Assembly (NCBI GenBank): GCA_039881145.1
Contig: JAYKKI010000052.1
Span: forward strand, 13,023,001-13,087,000
From: Druceiella hillmani
Taxonomy: Eukaryota > Arthropoda > Insecta > Lepidoptera > Hepialidae
Direction of reading: 5' to 3'
Length of the DNA: 64,000 nt
The notes under the pieces are model-generated. The model saw nothing but the letters and a program-made list of their open reading frames with translations, was not told the DNA's origin and did not search any database. The translations under genes were made by a program, and so were the position numbers. Of this stretch, positions 11,756-24,856 are shown piece by piece; the stretch's first letter is position 1, and every line of letters starts with the position of its first letter.

Positions 11756-12560
11756 GAGAATAGAATAAAAAAATATTCGAGAGTGTAAGATTGTATATGT
11801 AATTTGTTGAGGCTCACTTTGAACTTCACTTCACTGCTTTTAGGCTTTTCTTATCTCAGATTGAATTCAATATATTATTATCTATGACTTATTGTCCATT
11901 TTAAATTATAATCTTTGACGTAAATAAGTAAAATGCTAAATTGATTTTTATTTCGGGGTTACCTTCATCCATTTAGCAAGTAACCACATCAGTATATTAA
12001 AAGAATATCTTGAATTGTACCCCCTAACTTATAATCGGGTCCATATCTAGTTGACTCTTTAATCTTACCTTAACGGCATTCTTAATAATTGTATATCATT
12101 TTTTAAAAAACAATCCATTATTCCTAAAAATAATAGAAGTTTAATGACACGATTCTCCGAAGAAAGATGTTACTGCCTTGCTAATATTTTCTCTTTCATT
12201 TGAACTTATAAGGAATCGTATGGATGAATTGTTTATTTACGTCGTCACCAATATAAAATTGTTTTTATACACTTTACTAATTTTTATATCATTTTAAAAC
12301 AAGCTTACAGATGAACTTTTAAAGCTACGTGAGACAAGCCATTTCAATACAAGTCAAGCCATTTCATAAACAGAGACATAAATATAAACGCAAGTAAGTA
12401 TTTTGTGATAACAGTTTTGCGACACTAATCCATAAACAATTGATGCAAGATTAACGAGGTACAGTTATATTAATGTTACAAAAATAAGGTATAATTTTCT
12501 AAAAACTTGTCATTAGTGTTACGTTATTCGATGGATTACTATATTTCAAAGATTTCAATC
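11756..12560. other. AT-rich sequence, nothing recognisable
   Basis: Neither a gene nor a repeat was recognised. Confidence 0.5.
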
Positions 12561-12745
12561 CGGATTCAAATCTGGACAGGTATGCGATTGACGTGAGTGG
12601 CGTTTTCGAGGCTTTGTATGTGTGGCCATTTTGTCAATTGCAGTTTCTCAAAAGGTTTATCACCTTGTCCTGCATTGTAACACTCTACAGACAAGCTGTA
12701 AAACTACTCCCAAATCTGATTGGATTTAATTGTACATAATGTATA
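12561..12745. other. Small, less AT-biased patch, possibly conserved non-coding
   Basis: This stretch has a mixed, non-repetitive composition, for example 'gacgtgagtggcgttttcgag', unlike its AT-rich surroundings. It has no open frame with recognisable content. The call is weak. Confidence 0.25.
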
Positions 12746-12789
12746 TATACAGGACACACAGATAATTTATTAAACACTGAATACTTGAA

Positions 12790-12821
12790 ACAAGTTAATT
12801 TTCATAATAAAATTAACTTGT
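12790..12821. repeat. Perfect 13-bp stem, 6-base loop
   Basis: 'acaagttaatttt' at 12790-12802 pairs perfectly with 'aaaattaacttgt' at 12809-12821, with 'cataat' between. It is AT-rich and may be chance or a microhairpin. Confidence 0.85.
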
Positions 12822-13034
12822 ATCGCTTATAATTACGTTACTTTAATGAATATATACGAAACATAGCATAAGTAAAAAGTTCTTTTCTTGAAAATTAAAT
12901 AATATTGTTTAATTCCATAAGTCAAATTAACTATTTCTAAGCACTTTCAGTGTCATCTTACATATTACCGAATCTCAATAATTAGAACTCCTGAAATCTT
13001 CATAAACTAGATTTCTTAATTATTTTTTTAAAAG

Positions 13035-13118
13035 ACATGTCGCTAAATTTACGACATAATACATGTCGCTACATCTAATACATGCCGCTAGATTTCCATC
13101 ATAAATTTAGTGACATGT
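13035..13118. repeat. Inverted repeat enclosing three ACATGYCGCTA words
   Basis: 'acatgtcgctaaattta' at 13035-13051 pairs with 'taaatttagtgacatgt' at 13102-13118 with one mismatch. Inside, 'acatgtcgcta' recurs at 13061 and 'acatgccgcta' at 13080. Confidence 0.8.
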
Positions 13119-13660
13119 TTCGTAGTTTCTGCGCCAATTTTAAACAGCAAAATTTACTTTCGTCCTAAATGACTAACTAGTTTAAGTCTTAAAATTGCAT
13201 TTTTTATTTGTACAATTGAAATAATCTAACAACGAAAAACGAAAGCCACGAAATTATTATCATCACTTGTTTAATATTTCTTTATTGATATAAGTTTATT
13301 TCATTTGTTTGGCCCACCGAGAGGGACCTTAAAACGTTTTTAAGTTAAAAGGGTGACCCTGAAATAATTCATCTAGGTAATTGAACATTTATAATTTATT
13401 GGTGTTCTAAATAATTATGACGAAATATTGATAACAGAAAAAACAAAAATGAACATAGAAGCATTTCAGATATACGTAGGGTCCAAATAATAGAAATAGT
13501 GAAATCATATTATACTGATCATGTTTTATTTTGAAATATGCCAAATATGACCTGTACATATACTTAATTCTGAAATAGCCAATATAGCAATACAGAAAAG
13601 AACTTTAAACCCAAAAATTTATTAAAAATGGGAAATAAAAACACATTAAATATCGTTATA
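13119..13660. other. AT-rich sequence, nothing recognisable
   Basis: No gene, RNA or repeat can be supported here. Confidence 0.5.
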
Positions 13661-13694
13661 CAGTAGTACTGTAAAAAGTTAAAGACACCTGTTT

Positions 13695-13930
13695 AATGAT
13701 GATGATTACTTGTTCAAAATAATAATTATAATAATGATGATAAAATTAATGACTAACTCTACAAGCCTACATTAAATAAGTCAATTTGAATTAAAAAAAC
13801 AACAGCTGCATTGAATCTAAAAAAAGCCCCTTGATCTGAATAAAAAAGACTCAGAAAAATAAAGTAAAATTAAACTTATTATCACTTATGGACAATAGCT
13901 AATATTTTAAATGATAAAATATATTAAAAA
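13695..13930. repeat. Diverged direct repeat, left copy
   Basis: The order 'gatgatgattac', 'tgttcaaaataata', 'tataat...gatgat', then an 'ataaaata' tail ending near 'aaatgataaaatat' resembles 14448-14715. Identity is moderate, so this is an old local duplication or two copies of an AT-rich element. Confidence 0.5.
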
Positions 13931-13959
13931 ACAGGAAAAAAAATAAAAATAAAAAAAAC

Positions 13960-14391
13960 GTTCCGTGTACTTATGTACGCGCGTGAGAAGTTATACTTCT
14001 TTGGCATCATTAAATAATACATACAGATAGATAACCTCAATTATATTGGAGCACTTGAAAAAGTCTATAAACACAATTTTTTCACTAATATTTACGAATA
14101 GTAAATATATTAATTAAAAATATTGAATTTAAATCACTACTGAATATAATTTATCAGCACATATATAAATCGCACTTATATGAAACTAAAACACGTGTGT
14201 GAATGTAGACACTAGAAACATGTGGATAAATACTATGAATATGAAAACAGTGAACAGAGGCGACGATGGTGCCAATAGCTTTTGTTTCGAGACTGGAACC
14301 GCTGCAACTTCATACTGTAACTTTTGTGTGACGAATCTTAAAATTTCACTCTCATCATTTTTTCATAACGCGCCTAAAGAAGTATAACTTC
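13960..14391. mobile_element. Candidate 0.4-kb element with about 20-bp inverted ends
   Basis: 'gaagttatacttctttggc' at about 13987-14005 is the near-exact reverse complement of 'gcctaaagaagtataacttc' at 14372-14391. The outer sequence 'tgtacgcgcgtgagaag' at the left is mirrored only weakly by 'cataacgcgcc' at the right. The body is AT-rich and includes an unrecognised 62-codon frame at 14199-14387. I recall this inverted-end wording from other insect repeats, but cannot name it. Confidence 0.5.
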
Positions 14392-14447
14392 AAAACCAAT
14401 TAAAATTAATAATCCCCTTTATTCAGTAACACCCTAATAAAGTAAAG

Positions 14448-14715
14448 ATGATGATTACGTAACATTAGTGTTCAAAATAATACTTATAATATCGATGATA
14501 TAAATAATAATGCCATAGCCGTCAATCCAATATTAAATGCGCCAATATAAATTTTGAAAAAAGTTGCATAAAAATACTTCTAAGTCAGAATAAAATATTC
14601 AGATAAATAATATAGGATCAAGTAGGTTTCATTCGTAAACAATAGCTTTTATTTTGATTTTAAAACAAAAACGTTAAATATGTTTCCCAAAATATTTGAA
14701 ATGATAAAATATTTC
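14448..14715. repeat. Diverged direct repeat, right copy
   Basis: Partner of 13695-13930. The two copies flank the candidate inverted-end element. Confidence 0.5.
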
Positions 14716-14879
14716 GAATGGTGTATCTAGTTCAGAATACGAAGTTAGTCTTCTTCATTTTTGTCAATAAGACGGTTTATTGTTAACAAATATTTTAATG
14801 GAAATTATTTTTATAATTAACGTGTGACTCTCCACAGCAAAACATTTTTATTCCACAAGAAGGTAGGTGTTTAACTCTA

Positions 14880-15235
14880 AGGCAGAGTCTAAAATAGTCG
14901 ATGGCAGGGAACATACTTTCCCTTCCTCGAGGACAGCTTCACGAAACTAGTTTGCACAGCGGAACCATTGTCCTATATGATAACTGTTATTATCGCCAGC
15001 ACTGTTGTCTTGATGTTCTCGCACAAGATGCTTTGTAATTATTGTGACCATAATGGTTACCGTTACGGGGTATAAATGGCCCTTGCGGTGTTGTGCACAA
15101 CTATTGTTCTATTGGCAAACGAGTGAAATTAAAGTGTGATTGTTTCAGAGATTTGGCAACGGAGTACATTAAGCTGGCGCAGTTACAGTTGATTATGGTC
15201 ACATACTCTCCTTATGCGGATATTTAAAATAAAGG
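14880..15235. promoter_or_regulatory. Less AT-biased island, candidate conserved non-coding element
   Basis: This segment has balanced composition and few homopolymers. Examples are 'gttattatcgccagcactg' and 'ggttaccgttacggggtata'. A TATAAATGGC word sits at 15071. No coding frame is seen. A regulatory role is inferred only from composition and the absence of repeats. Confidence 0.35.
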
Positions 15236-15411
15236 ATACATGAAATAAACTTTAATATTTGTGTTTAATATTTGTGAATACGAGCAAGCTTAATGTTGAT
15301 GATTTCAATTTATGCTTTTGCTTATTTGTAGTCATTGTCTGTAAATTTTTAGTCGTAATTTTCGGTGAAAATTCGCCCAGCAAGGAACATTAAAATACAG
15401 AGAAAGTTGAC

Positions 15412-15428
15412 GAATATATATGAGTATA

Positions 15429-15481
<53 letters not shown>

Positions 15482-15503
15482 GAAAGTATATGTATATATA
15501 TAA
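15412..15503. repeat. (TA)n microsatellite with TG/AT interruptions
   Basis: An alternating TA tract with a short 'tgtgtata' interruption. The overlapping tyrosine/isoleucine-rich frames on the minus strand are artefacts of the repeat. Confidence 0.97.
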
Positions 15504-15599
15504 TTGATAAAAGTAAAAAAATAATTCTGTGATCGAAAATAAACTAAAGAGGACATATAGACTATTTTTGAAAGTACGCAAAAAATACTGAATTAAATT

Positions 15600-15800
15600 C
15601 GACGAATTTTTATGTTATATAAAAGGCTGTTTGTCTCTCTGTCTGACCGCTTATAACTTTAGTTAGACTGGATTTATTTTTTTGTGGTCTTCACTATCGT
15701 GTATATTGTTTATTCTAAAAGGTTTTTGTGTGTAAAACATTAATGTAGATGATATTATAGATATATTTCTAGGGCGTATCTTAAAATGCGGACATGGTGG
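15600..15800. repeat. Weak interspersed repeat fragment with TGTCTCTCTGTCTGACC
   Basis: The block 'ggctgtttgtctctctgtct' followed by 'ataactttagttagactgga' resembles the start of CTGTCTGTC-type arthropod repeats. Only a short stretch can be recognised. Confidence 0.35.
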
Positions 15801-16880
15801 AATTGGTGAGAAGGCGGTGGCCCTGGATTGTGGGAAGTTTTTATTGCTGTATTACATAGTGTCTAGTTAAAAATTGAGGTACGTTTTATTTATTATAACC
15901 TAATTTAAAGTTAATAACTTGAAAACTAAAGAAAATATTTATAACTACTGATTACCATAATATAGCCATTGATCACTGTTAAGGGGTAAAAAGGGTATTT
16001 ACTTCTGTTTAGAGTTTTCATTATAAGAAAATAGCGATTCCTCGTTTTAGGCAGGTTTTTTTACTTCTGTAAAACAGATGAAACTAACGACTTAAAAGAC
16101 ATATTTGTACTTAGTTTTTACGAAACTTTAATTTTGACTTGATAGCAATAATGAATTGACTGTAACAAGTAAGGATTTTCATGAGGAGTCAATTAATATC
16201 TCTTTCTTAGAACCATTTACAGATATCCAATAAGATGAAAGAGAAAAAAGCAAAAAAGACATAACTGTTGCAGTCAATTTGAAGATTATCAGTCATAATT
16301 ACATTTTTCCTAAATCAACAATAATTTGTACCACTTTACTTATTTTCAATAGTATAATTTTTTTGGTTAATAGATTATTATTTAAGAAAACTCAGTCACA
16401 ATAGACAGCTGAATAGATCTACTGGGAAAAACACGTTAAAAAATCGTACACCAATCACAATACCTCACAGGTGGTTTGGAAACGTGTGTATATTTCATAG
16501 AATACGACTTCTCTAACTTTTAGAATTGCGATATCTCAGGAATAGTTATTCGTAAAAAAAGAGCAATTTTTGTAGATAATTGTATGATCTACAATTTTAA
16601 TCAGATCTGTTTTACGATAACACTTATCGTTTATGAGAACTTTGCAAAAAACTGATATTTTTTTACTTTTGACATTAAATAATTGTTTTATTTAATGATG
16701 GGGACTTTTGACATTCCATTTATAATGATTTACTTAAGACCTCCACAAATATGTAGCTCTATGCGAATTATTGCAAATTTAAATGTCTATTTTGACCGTA
16801 TTAAGTTAAGAAGTTAAGTTAAGAAAGCTTACTTGATCCGAGTTTTGACACGCTTTCAGCCGGTTTTAAAGGTTTTGTAG
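15801..16880. other. AT-rich sequence, nothing recognisable
   Basis: No gene or RNA was recognised. 'aagttaagttaagaa' near 16805 is a short simple repeat. Confidence 0.5.
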
Positions 16881-17100
16881 CCAAATGACAGTAACAGTAT
16901 TCGTATAATTTCATCCTATCCATCTGTCTGTCCGTAAGTCACAGCCATTTTACTCGGAGACTATTGTTTTTGAATAAATGAAGTTTGGAAGGCAGGTGTA
17001 TTACATGAACCGCTGTACAATGAAATTGTGGATTTATAAAAAAAGAATATTAGGGGTGGCACTCATGCATATAAACAAGGGACGGAAAAAAATCCAGTGC
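16881..17100. repeat. Interspersed repeat family B, second fragment
   Basis: 'ccatctgtctgtccgtaagt' leads into 'cacagccattttactcggag' and 'actattg', the same order as at 5150 and 37760. It fades into unique sequence near 17100. Confidence 0.6.
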
Positions 17101-17870
17101 ACAGTGGTATGATATAGAGGTTCCAAAACAATTTTTTTATTTAATTCAGTAGTTGGTGAGACATGCCCTTCTAATGTCTGAAAAAGTGGGTGTCCCATTC
17201 GAACTTTTCAACTAAAGTGTGTAAAATTGTAAAAAAACTATGATAGTAGTATTTAAAATAAACTTTCAGCGAACATCGTTTAGAATAAGATATGTTGTGT
17301 AGTTTTTGAGATATGGGATATTTCCGGTACCGACTGCAGCAATAAGTTTGTTTTTCATAGTGTCTGTGAGCAATACGCTCGCATATGGCAGGTTTTTTAT
17401 TTATTGCACTCATCAAGACATCTCCCGAAATAATTTTACGGAATATTACATGGAATGGAGAGGTAATGGAAAGATAATATTTAAATGCGTCGCAATAATA
17501 CGCTATTTCTAAATATCCCGTTTAATCTTATTTCGAGACTAAAGAAAATTCACTTCAGCGAATGCAGTTAAAATAGAAAAGAAAAGTATTCCTGTAGAAT
17601 AACATAATGTTCTCTCAGAGCAGGGCTATTAACTCGGTGGCGCATTCGTTTTGTTTATCCAGTTGTCATGTGCTAGTAGAGTATAAGCATGCTTGCATCA
17701 ATTTCCAACGATTGTCAACATTCTGCTATGCCCTCCAGCTATTTTTGATCTTATTTTAATACGTGAAATGCTTTAAAATGTCTGTAACCCTGACTTGTCT
17801 GTAATTGACGTTTCGTTTTAACGTTTCCAAATATTCAATTTAAACATATCAAAAAAATGGACGTATGTAT
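17101..17870. other. AT-rich sequence, nothing recognisable
   Basis: Overlapping 81- and 68-codon frames occur on opposite strands at 17171-17512, but neither shows a motif or a start context that supports a gene. Confidence 0.5.
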
Positions 17871-17874
17871 ATAT

Positions 17875-17893
17875 ACATTTATATACACAAACA

Positions 17894-17951
<58 letters not shown>

Positions 17952-17962
17952 ATATATATAGT
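17875..17962. repeat. Compound (CA)n-(TA)n microsatellite
   Basis: A CA tract from about 17886 passes into a TA tract ending near 17962. Confidence 0.97.
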
Positions 17963-18666
17963 CTAACAAAAAGCTTTTTTTAATATCAACACAAGTATTT
18001 CTTGACATTAAGCTGAACATATTGAAAGCATATATCTGTTAAAAAAATTACACCGGTATTTTCTTTGGAATCGCAACTTCAGAACAAAACAAAATCGGAA
18101 TCGAATCTTTTCAAAAATACAAAAAAACTATCGATACAAAAAACTATCTGAATATATTTGAAGTCTTTTTGTAAAAAAATTGCAATTTTTTTTCACAATT
18201 GATAATTTTCAGACAATTTATGATTTTCACACAATTCTTTAGTATTTTCCGCTCAATTTAAGTAAAACTGGTTGAGAATAGTATTTCCAGATCGCACTTC
18301 ATTCGAACCAGCTACGGCACCCATATGCCAGAAATTGTATTTAAACAGTAACGGCTTATAATTAGCTTTTAAATAAAGTCTATATCACGGCCATTAATAT
18401 GATTTTTATCAGTTTTTTTTTAATATAAAGTTTATAGAACGTTACCCCTAAAAAGACCCCTTACTAATAATTCGTAGAGGAAGGCTCTTTTTACCATTAA
18501 ATGCAAAATTATCTACGCAAAGTTACTGTTATTAAATACTGAAAGAAAAATTGTGCAATATTATCCACACGAACATTTTATTTAAAAAAAAACCTGTCCC
18601 TAAATTATGCTGAGTCCTATAGGCACTTGAACAGTTTGGTATAAATTCGGAAAATTATAAGATATT

Positions 18667-19000
18667 CCACGAAACTCCTTATTCTTGAATAACGTGTCTA
18701 TAATTAATTTCGTTCTATAATTCATGATAAATCGACTCGAAACAGACTTTTAAATATGTTTTGAACTCTTTTTTCTTAAATACCTTATTTATTTCGTGTA
18801 TATAATTTCGGTCTTAATAAATCGACTCCACATGGACTTTAAAATATTCGTCTAAACTCCTTATTTTAAAAATCGTTTCTATAATTAATTTCGTGTCCAT
18901 AATTTCGTTCTTAATAAATCGACTTAAAAACTCCTTATTCCTAAATATCGCACTTGTAATTAATATCATATCCATAATTTTATTCATAATAAATAAACTT
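18667..19000. repeat. Degenerate tandem array, units of about 72-91 bp
   Basis: 'aactccttattctt' recurs at about 18673, 18763, 18854 and 18927. Each copy is followed by 'tctataattaatttcgtg', 'ataatttcgttcttaataaa' and 'tcgact'. There are four diverged units. Confidence 0.85.
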
Positions 19001-19129
19001 CAAAAACATTTTCACTATCACTTTTATTTGACTGTATTCGTCTTAATTTTACCCACATTACGTTATCCATTGATGATTTAATCAAAATAATAATCAGGAA
19101 ACGTCAACGAAATTTCGTAACTTCAAAAC

Positions 19130-19460
19130 GTACGGTATTTTCTATTTTGGAAAATGCCCTTTACGCGTTACTATTACCTATATTTTCATAACATCGTTGC
19201 GAATTAGTCAAATATCGACGAAGGATAAAAGGGACCCTTACGTTTGAATGCTTCGGAAGCACGTTCCAAGGGCGTTTTCTCCTTGAACCTGTCGCAATAC
19301 CGAATCCTAGATATTGTTATCGATCCTTATTGGAAGGCGAGTCTATCTGGGGTCGCGACCTGTGCCAGATGCTGCTAGCGGCAGATGCGTCCGCAGATAA
19401 CCGCTTCACGTTCGTCTGAACTCACTGTCCGCGCGTCCGTATCCAGACGGTTCGTTCGTG
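19130..19460. promoter_or_regulatory. GC-richer CpG-containing island, candidate enhancer
   Basis: This stretch contrasts sharply with its surroundings. It holds many CpGs and no repeat, for example 'ctggggtcgcgacctgtg' and 'gcgtccgcagataaccgc'. No frame resembles a protein. A candidate conserved regulatory element is the best guess, from composition alone. Confidence 0.45.
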
Positions 19461-19860
19461 TGTTAATACTGACCGAATATTCACAAAAGGAAATAGATGT
19501 TTAGCGAAGCATTGATTTTAAATATTTCGACATTGGATATTTAAATAAAATTCGGAAGTTTGAGAATTAAGGAATATTTTCTCCTCAGAAGGAAAATGAT
19601 AAACTTTGATTTGATGATAACCATTTATCCCATTTTAACAGCAAAAATAATATTTTACAGGTACTATATACTTTGGAATTATATATACAGTGTTTAATCC
19701 TTGAGCTCGCCACTTCAACCACTCATGTAATTAATAACGTGTAATCCGTTAAATGTTTTTTTTTATGTAAGTTGTATGGTTTATAAAAGAAGTAAAGCTT
19801 AAATATTGTATGAAATCATAATCACACATCTGTGGAAAAAATACCAATTATAAGACTGGC

Positions 19861-20020
19861 GACGTGAAACGTCTTATCAAATATCCTGATGACAGATTAA
19901 TTGTTCTTCGATCCGTAAGAACAATTACAGTTTAAACTACCGACGAAGTTTAAACGACGGTTTATAATTTCATAAGATCAATTCTTACTTCACCGAAAGT
20001 TTAAACTCTAGATTATTTTT
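19861..20020. repeat. Cluster of short palindromes and three AGTTTAAAC words
   Basis: 'gacgtgaaacgtc' is palindromic at 19861-19873. 'taattgttctt' (19898-19908) pairs with 'aagaacaatta' (19917-19927). 'agtttaaac' occurs near 19928, 19945 and 20008. The density of exact palindromes within 160 bases is notable, but the function is unknown. Confidence 0.6.
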
Positions 20021-20565
20021 AATGGCGGGAATCGATTAATTGTTATAACTCCTCCGTAGATTACCGCGGCAATATGACCACTCGGCTATGAGCTGTTTAG
20101 GTTTCTATACTTTTACCGAAATGTAATTTAGTACTCATATTGTTTCTCTCATGTTCTATAAAATTCGTTACTATATCAATAGGTTATCATATTAATAGAG
20201 TTATATTACTAGTTGACAAGTGACGATTCTTATGAAGATATTGTATTATTATTAAACAACGTTTCCAACGTCCGTACATCGTCGGCGTCCTCAATATGCC
20301 GTTACCTGAGAAATACAATTAAAACCATCTTCGTGCAATCACAGACATTTTATTTCCCTGTTAAATCGTAACGTCTTGTCGTACCCGTGCAAAATTAAAA
20401 AAATATCCTTTTCTTCTACGTAACTTTTTTCAAAAACGTCCTAAAAGAGACTATGTTCTGGAAAAAAAACAGTGTTCTGGGTATTCTGGGATGGATGGCA
20501 ACACTATTCAAATCGTATTATAGTTCCTCCCTCACATCTCTGTACCTAGGTGGCCTATTTTCTTC
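20021..20565. other. Non-coding sequence, nothing recognisable
   Basis: Moderately AT-rich, with no gene or repeat recognised. Confidence 0.45.
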
Positions 20566-21055
20566 ATGTCAAGCTGGTGGAACTCGCTCTATGAGGATTT
20601 CGTAAACATTTAGGTAATTATAAACATTTAACGGCTCATATTATTCCTTTTAAACTATTTACAAAATTTTAATCATTTAGAATGAAAACATTTTGTCAAC
20701 TACATTTTTCTCAGGCGAACATTTAAATAAAATATTTTTTTATGTGGTATGACTACAAATAATAATTGTTTCCTTTACTCGTGTTGTGAGATCTTGCTTC
20801 TTGCCTTGGTTTTGATTTATTTGCGGGTGTCAAAATATGCTGCGTTTTCAGGGTTTTTCTTGATTGAGTTAACTTAGAAGCTTGTTTTTTTTAGAAGTCT
20901 AAGGGACCATAGACATAAGTGTTTGATATTAATTTTAACTTGATACCTTCACGCGTTCCTGAGAAAAAGGGATTTGACAGACCCACAGATCGAAAACAAA
21001 ATGATTCTATAAGGGTTCTCTTTTTCCTTTTGAGATGCGGAACTCTAAAAAGGCC
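20566..21055. repeat. Interspersed repeat family A, copy at 20.6 kb
   Basis: Begins 'gtcaagctggtggaactcgc', contains 'taattataaacattta' and 'ccttcacgcgttcctgagaa', and ends at 'ttccttttgagatgcggaac' plus 'tctaaaaa'. It aligns over its whole length with 32658-33130 and 53841-54384 in the same orientation. I recall this layout as a widespread lepidopteran repeat. Confidence 0.8.
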
Positions 21056-22555
21056 ACATTTAAGTATTTTGGCGTTAATAATTAGTATAATTGAGGCGAG
21101 GATTGAATAAGGTCTTAAAATTATGTAAGTTCTAAAATTTGTTTCCAATTTTTATGTTCTGAAATATGATTCACATTCTACAAATAATGCATTAGATTAA
21201 TTTAGGGCAAACGTACTTTTATGCTGTCCTAATAGCATCAGCTAAAGGCTATTTAAATATTATTTTTATGTAATATAAAAACCACCCAAAAATTAAAAAC
21301 ATACAATAATTATTAAATTCTTTTTTAGAGTTTTATTAATAATTACTATGAAAACAGGACTTGTATGTGTGTGGTATTTGCAATTTGTATTGACTGTACA
21401 ATTTTTTTATATAAAAAAATTTAAAGAAAGCTGAAATACGGGACACCTAATGAGATTATAGTGAAAATGCTTAAATATATTTTGCAATTGGTGGTAAAAT
21501 CAAAAGTGTATAAACCACGATTAGTTGATGGTTTGTTTATTAAACAATGAAAGAAATGGTTCAAATATAAAAAAAAGTCAAAAACAGCAGAGCGCAGAGA
21601 GAGAGAGAAAGGATTTGAAAGAAACGGAGACTGATAATGAAAAAAGGGAGTTTTGTGCATAATCATTCAATTAAATTGAACTATTTAATAAATCGTAGTG
21701 AAAATCTATAGATTTTTATATCTGATAACTAATCAATCGGTATATCTGATAACTAACCAATCGACGGATAAAAGTCACTAAAATCGGTTAGGAATTGTCA
21801 ACTATAGCGTGTACATACGTACATACGTTTAGACAGACGGAGAATAATATAATTTTTGAGGACAAATTTAATTCATAGTAAACATTTCATATCAATTATA
21901 TAAGTTTTTTTAGAGAAAGATCTCCTTTTTTTTCAAAATCTATACTAAAATTTTATTACTCTTAAAATTACTAAGTTATAATTATTTCCGTCGTCAAAAC
22001 TAGAAGCTGGCGCGTTAGTCGAAAATAATGCATAAGTACACACCCGCGAGAGCGTTGGATTAGATATTTATGTACAAGACATAACTGTGAGAAATTATTT
22101 TGATATAAAATAATTCGAAATATCTAGGTAATTAAAAGTAATTATTTACTTAATTATGCAGTACAAAAACTTCAAAAATTATAAAATTTATTTAAGTATA
22201 AATTGAATATGACCATAAGATATTAGGGAAATTGCTTGAGACAAATTAAAAAGTTGGCAGTGAATAGTATTTTGTAATAATTTAAATGGTTATGCAAATA
22301 GGTTATATAAGAAATCATTCAATAATGATTATAAAATTTTAATAAAAATTTAGTTTAATTACCTATTCCGCATGATTAGGATAAAGATTGATATTTAAAC
22401 CAGGTACTTGAAGGCTAAATCTAGAATTTCATTATTTTAGTGTCTAGAAAGTTAATAGCTTGAATAAAATCCTTTCAATTTTAATCTTTTGTGAATAACA
22501 AAATGCGAGGTAAATCAACCAAATGTAAGCGTCGATTCTTAAAAACATATTATTG
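21056..22555. other. AT-rich sequence with a short (GA)n run
   Basis: A 'gagagagagaaa' run lies near 21597. No gene, RNA or other repeat can be supported. Confidence 0.5.
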
Positions 22556-22725
22556 TTGTCGAGTCCGCCATTTTGTCTTCGTGTAGAAGATAAGACTAAA
22601 CATTATTTAGAACCACACCAAAGCCAGTGGTCTAATCTTGCGGTACGTAATTCGGGCGGCTTCCGCTAGATGGCGGTTTCCGTTGCGTTTATGAAGTGCT
22701 TTATTTTAAAAGCGACAGGCCAATT
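22556..22725. promoter_or_regulatory. GC-richer island with a CTCF-like site
   Basis: The island includes 'ccgctagatggcgg' at 22663-22676. This fits the CTCF core consensus CCASYAGRKGGCRS at all but the third base. 'cgagtccgccattttg' lies about 100 bases upstream. No coding frame was seen. An insulator or enhancer role is inference. Confidence 0.4.
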
Positions 22726-23554
22726 GATTACAAAACATAACAAAATTGTATTGAAGTATACACATTGTCTAAATGTTATCTCTTTAGGAAGAGTAATTGG
22801 TTTTGTGTGTGACTATATTTATTTTAATTTTACCTAAATTAGTATTCCGATCACCAATTTTAACTTATACCTTCTAATTTTAATCCTTTTAAGATTATTT
22901 GTCAAAATAGCTCATTAAAAGATATATATTGAAATGATGGTTCTATTAGCTATAGTTATAAAATTTTACTCGTATTTTTATTCATTTTCTCACTATGGTG
23001 AAAAACTTTATTTACTTTGGAGTATTAAGAAAATTATTAAAATTATATATCGCATTAAGATATTCGCTGCTATTTACAATTAAATGAAGTATTTAGTTGG
23101 ATATGTGTTTACAGTATATAATTGCTAATTTATCAAACAATACGTTCAAGGATTTTAATTTGTTTTTCCGAGTTAAATTTAAAAAGTGGTAGAAAATTAG
23201 AGCAATAAAATGGTTTTAGGTTTACTTTCAAACTTAAAACATAGATGTCCCTATAGGAACTCGTCAACTTTCAATCGATTATCAAAATTCAAATTTTACT
23301 TTCTAGATACTTTTGCAATAATTTTTTTAACCAACAATTCGAATGTTTTGCAATTGTTTCAAAAAAATTAGTATGTTATTTCTTTGACGTTGTATATAAT
23401 TTTACTAACTATAGAATTAAGTTGTTACAACATTGTTTACTAAAGTTATTATAACATCAAAGAAAGTCAATAGGTACTGAAATAATATATATCAAACATT
23501 TTTAAATTGATTTCAATGTCGGATGTACCCCGTAGAAAATACAAAAAAATAGTT
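22726..23554. other. AT-rich sequence, nothing recognisable
   Basis: Nothing gene-like or repetitive was recognised. Confidence 0.5.

Positions 23555-24856
<1,302 letters not shown>

Noticed and set aside
15071..15110. TATAAATGGC as a core promoter
   Set aside because: There is no recognisable initiator at the right distance and no downstream coding sequence. It was kept only as part of a weak island call.
15789..15835. 'gcggacatggtggaattggtgag', like the start of a tRNA-Leu
   Set aside because: No anticodon arm, T loop or acceptor pairing follows.
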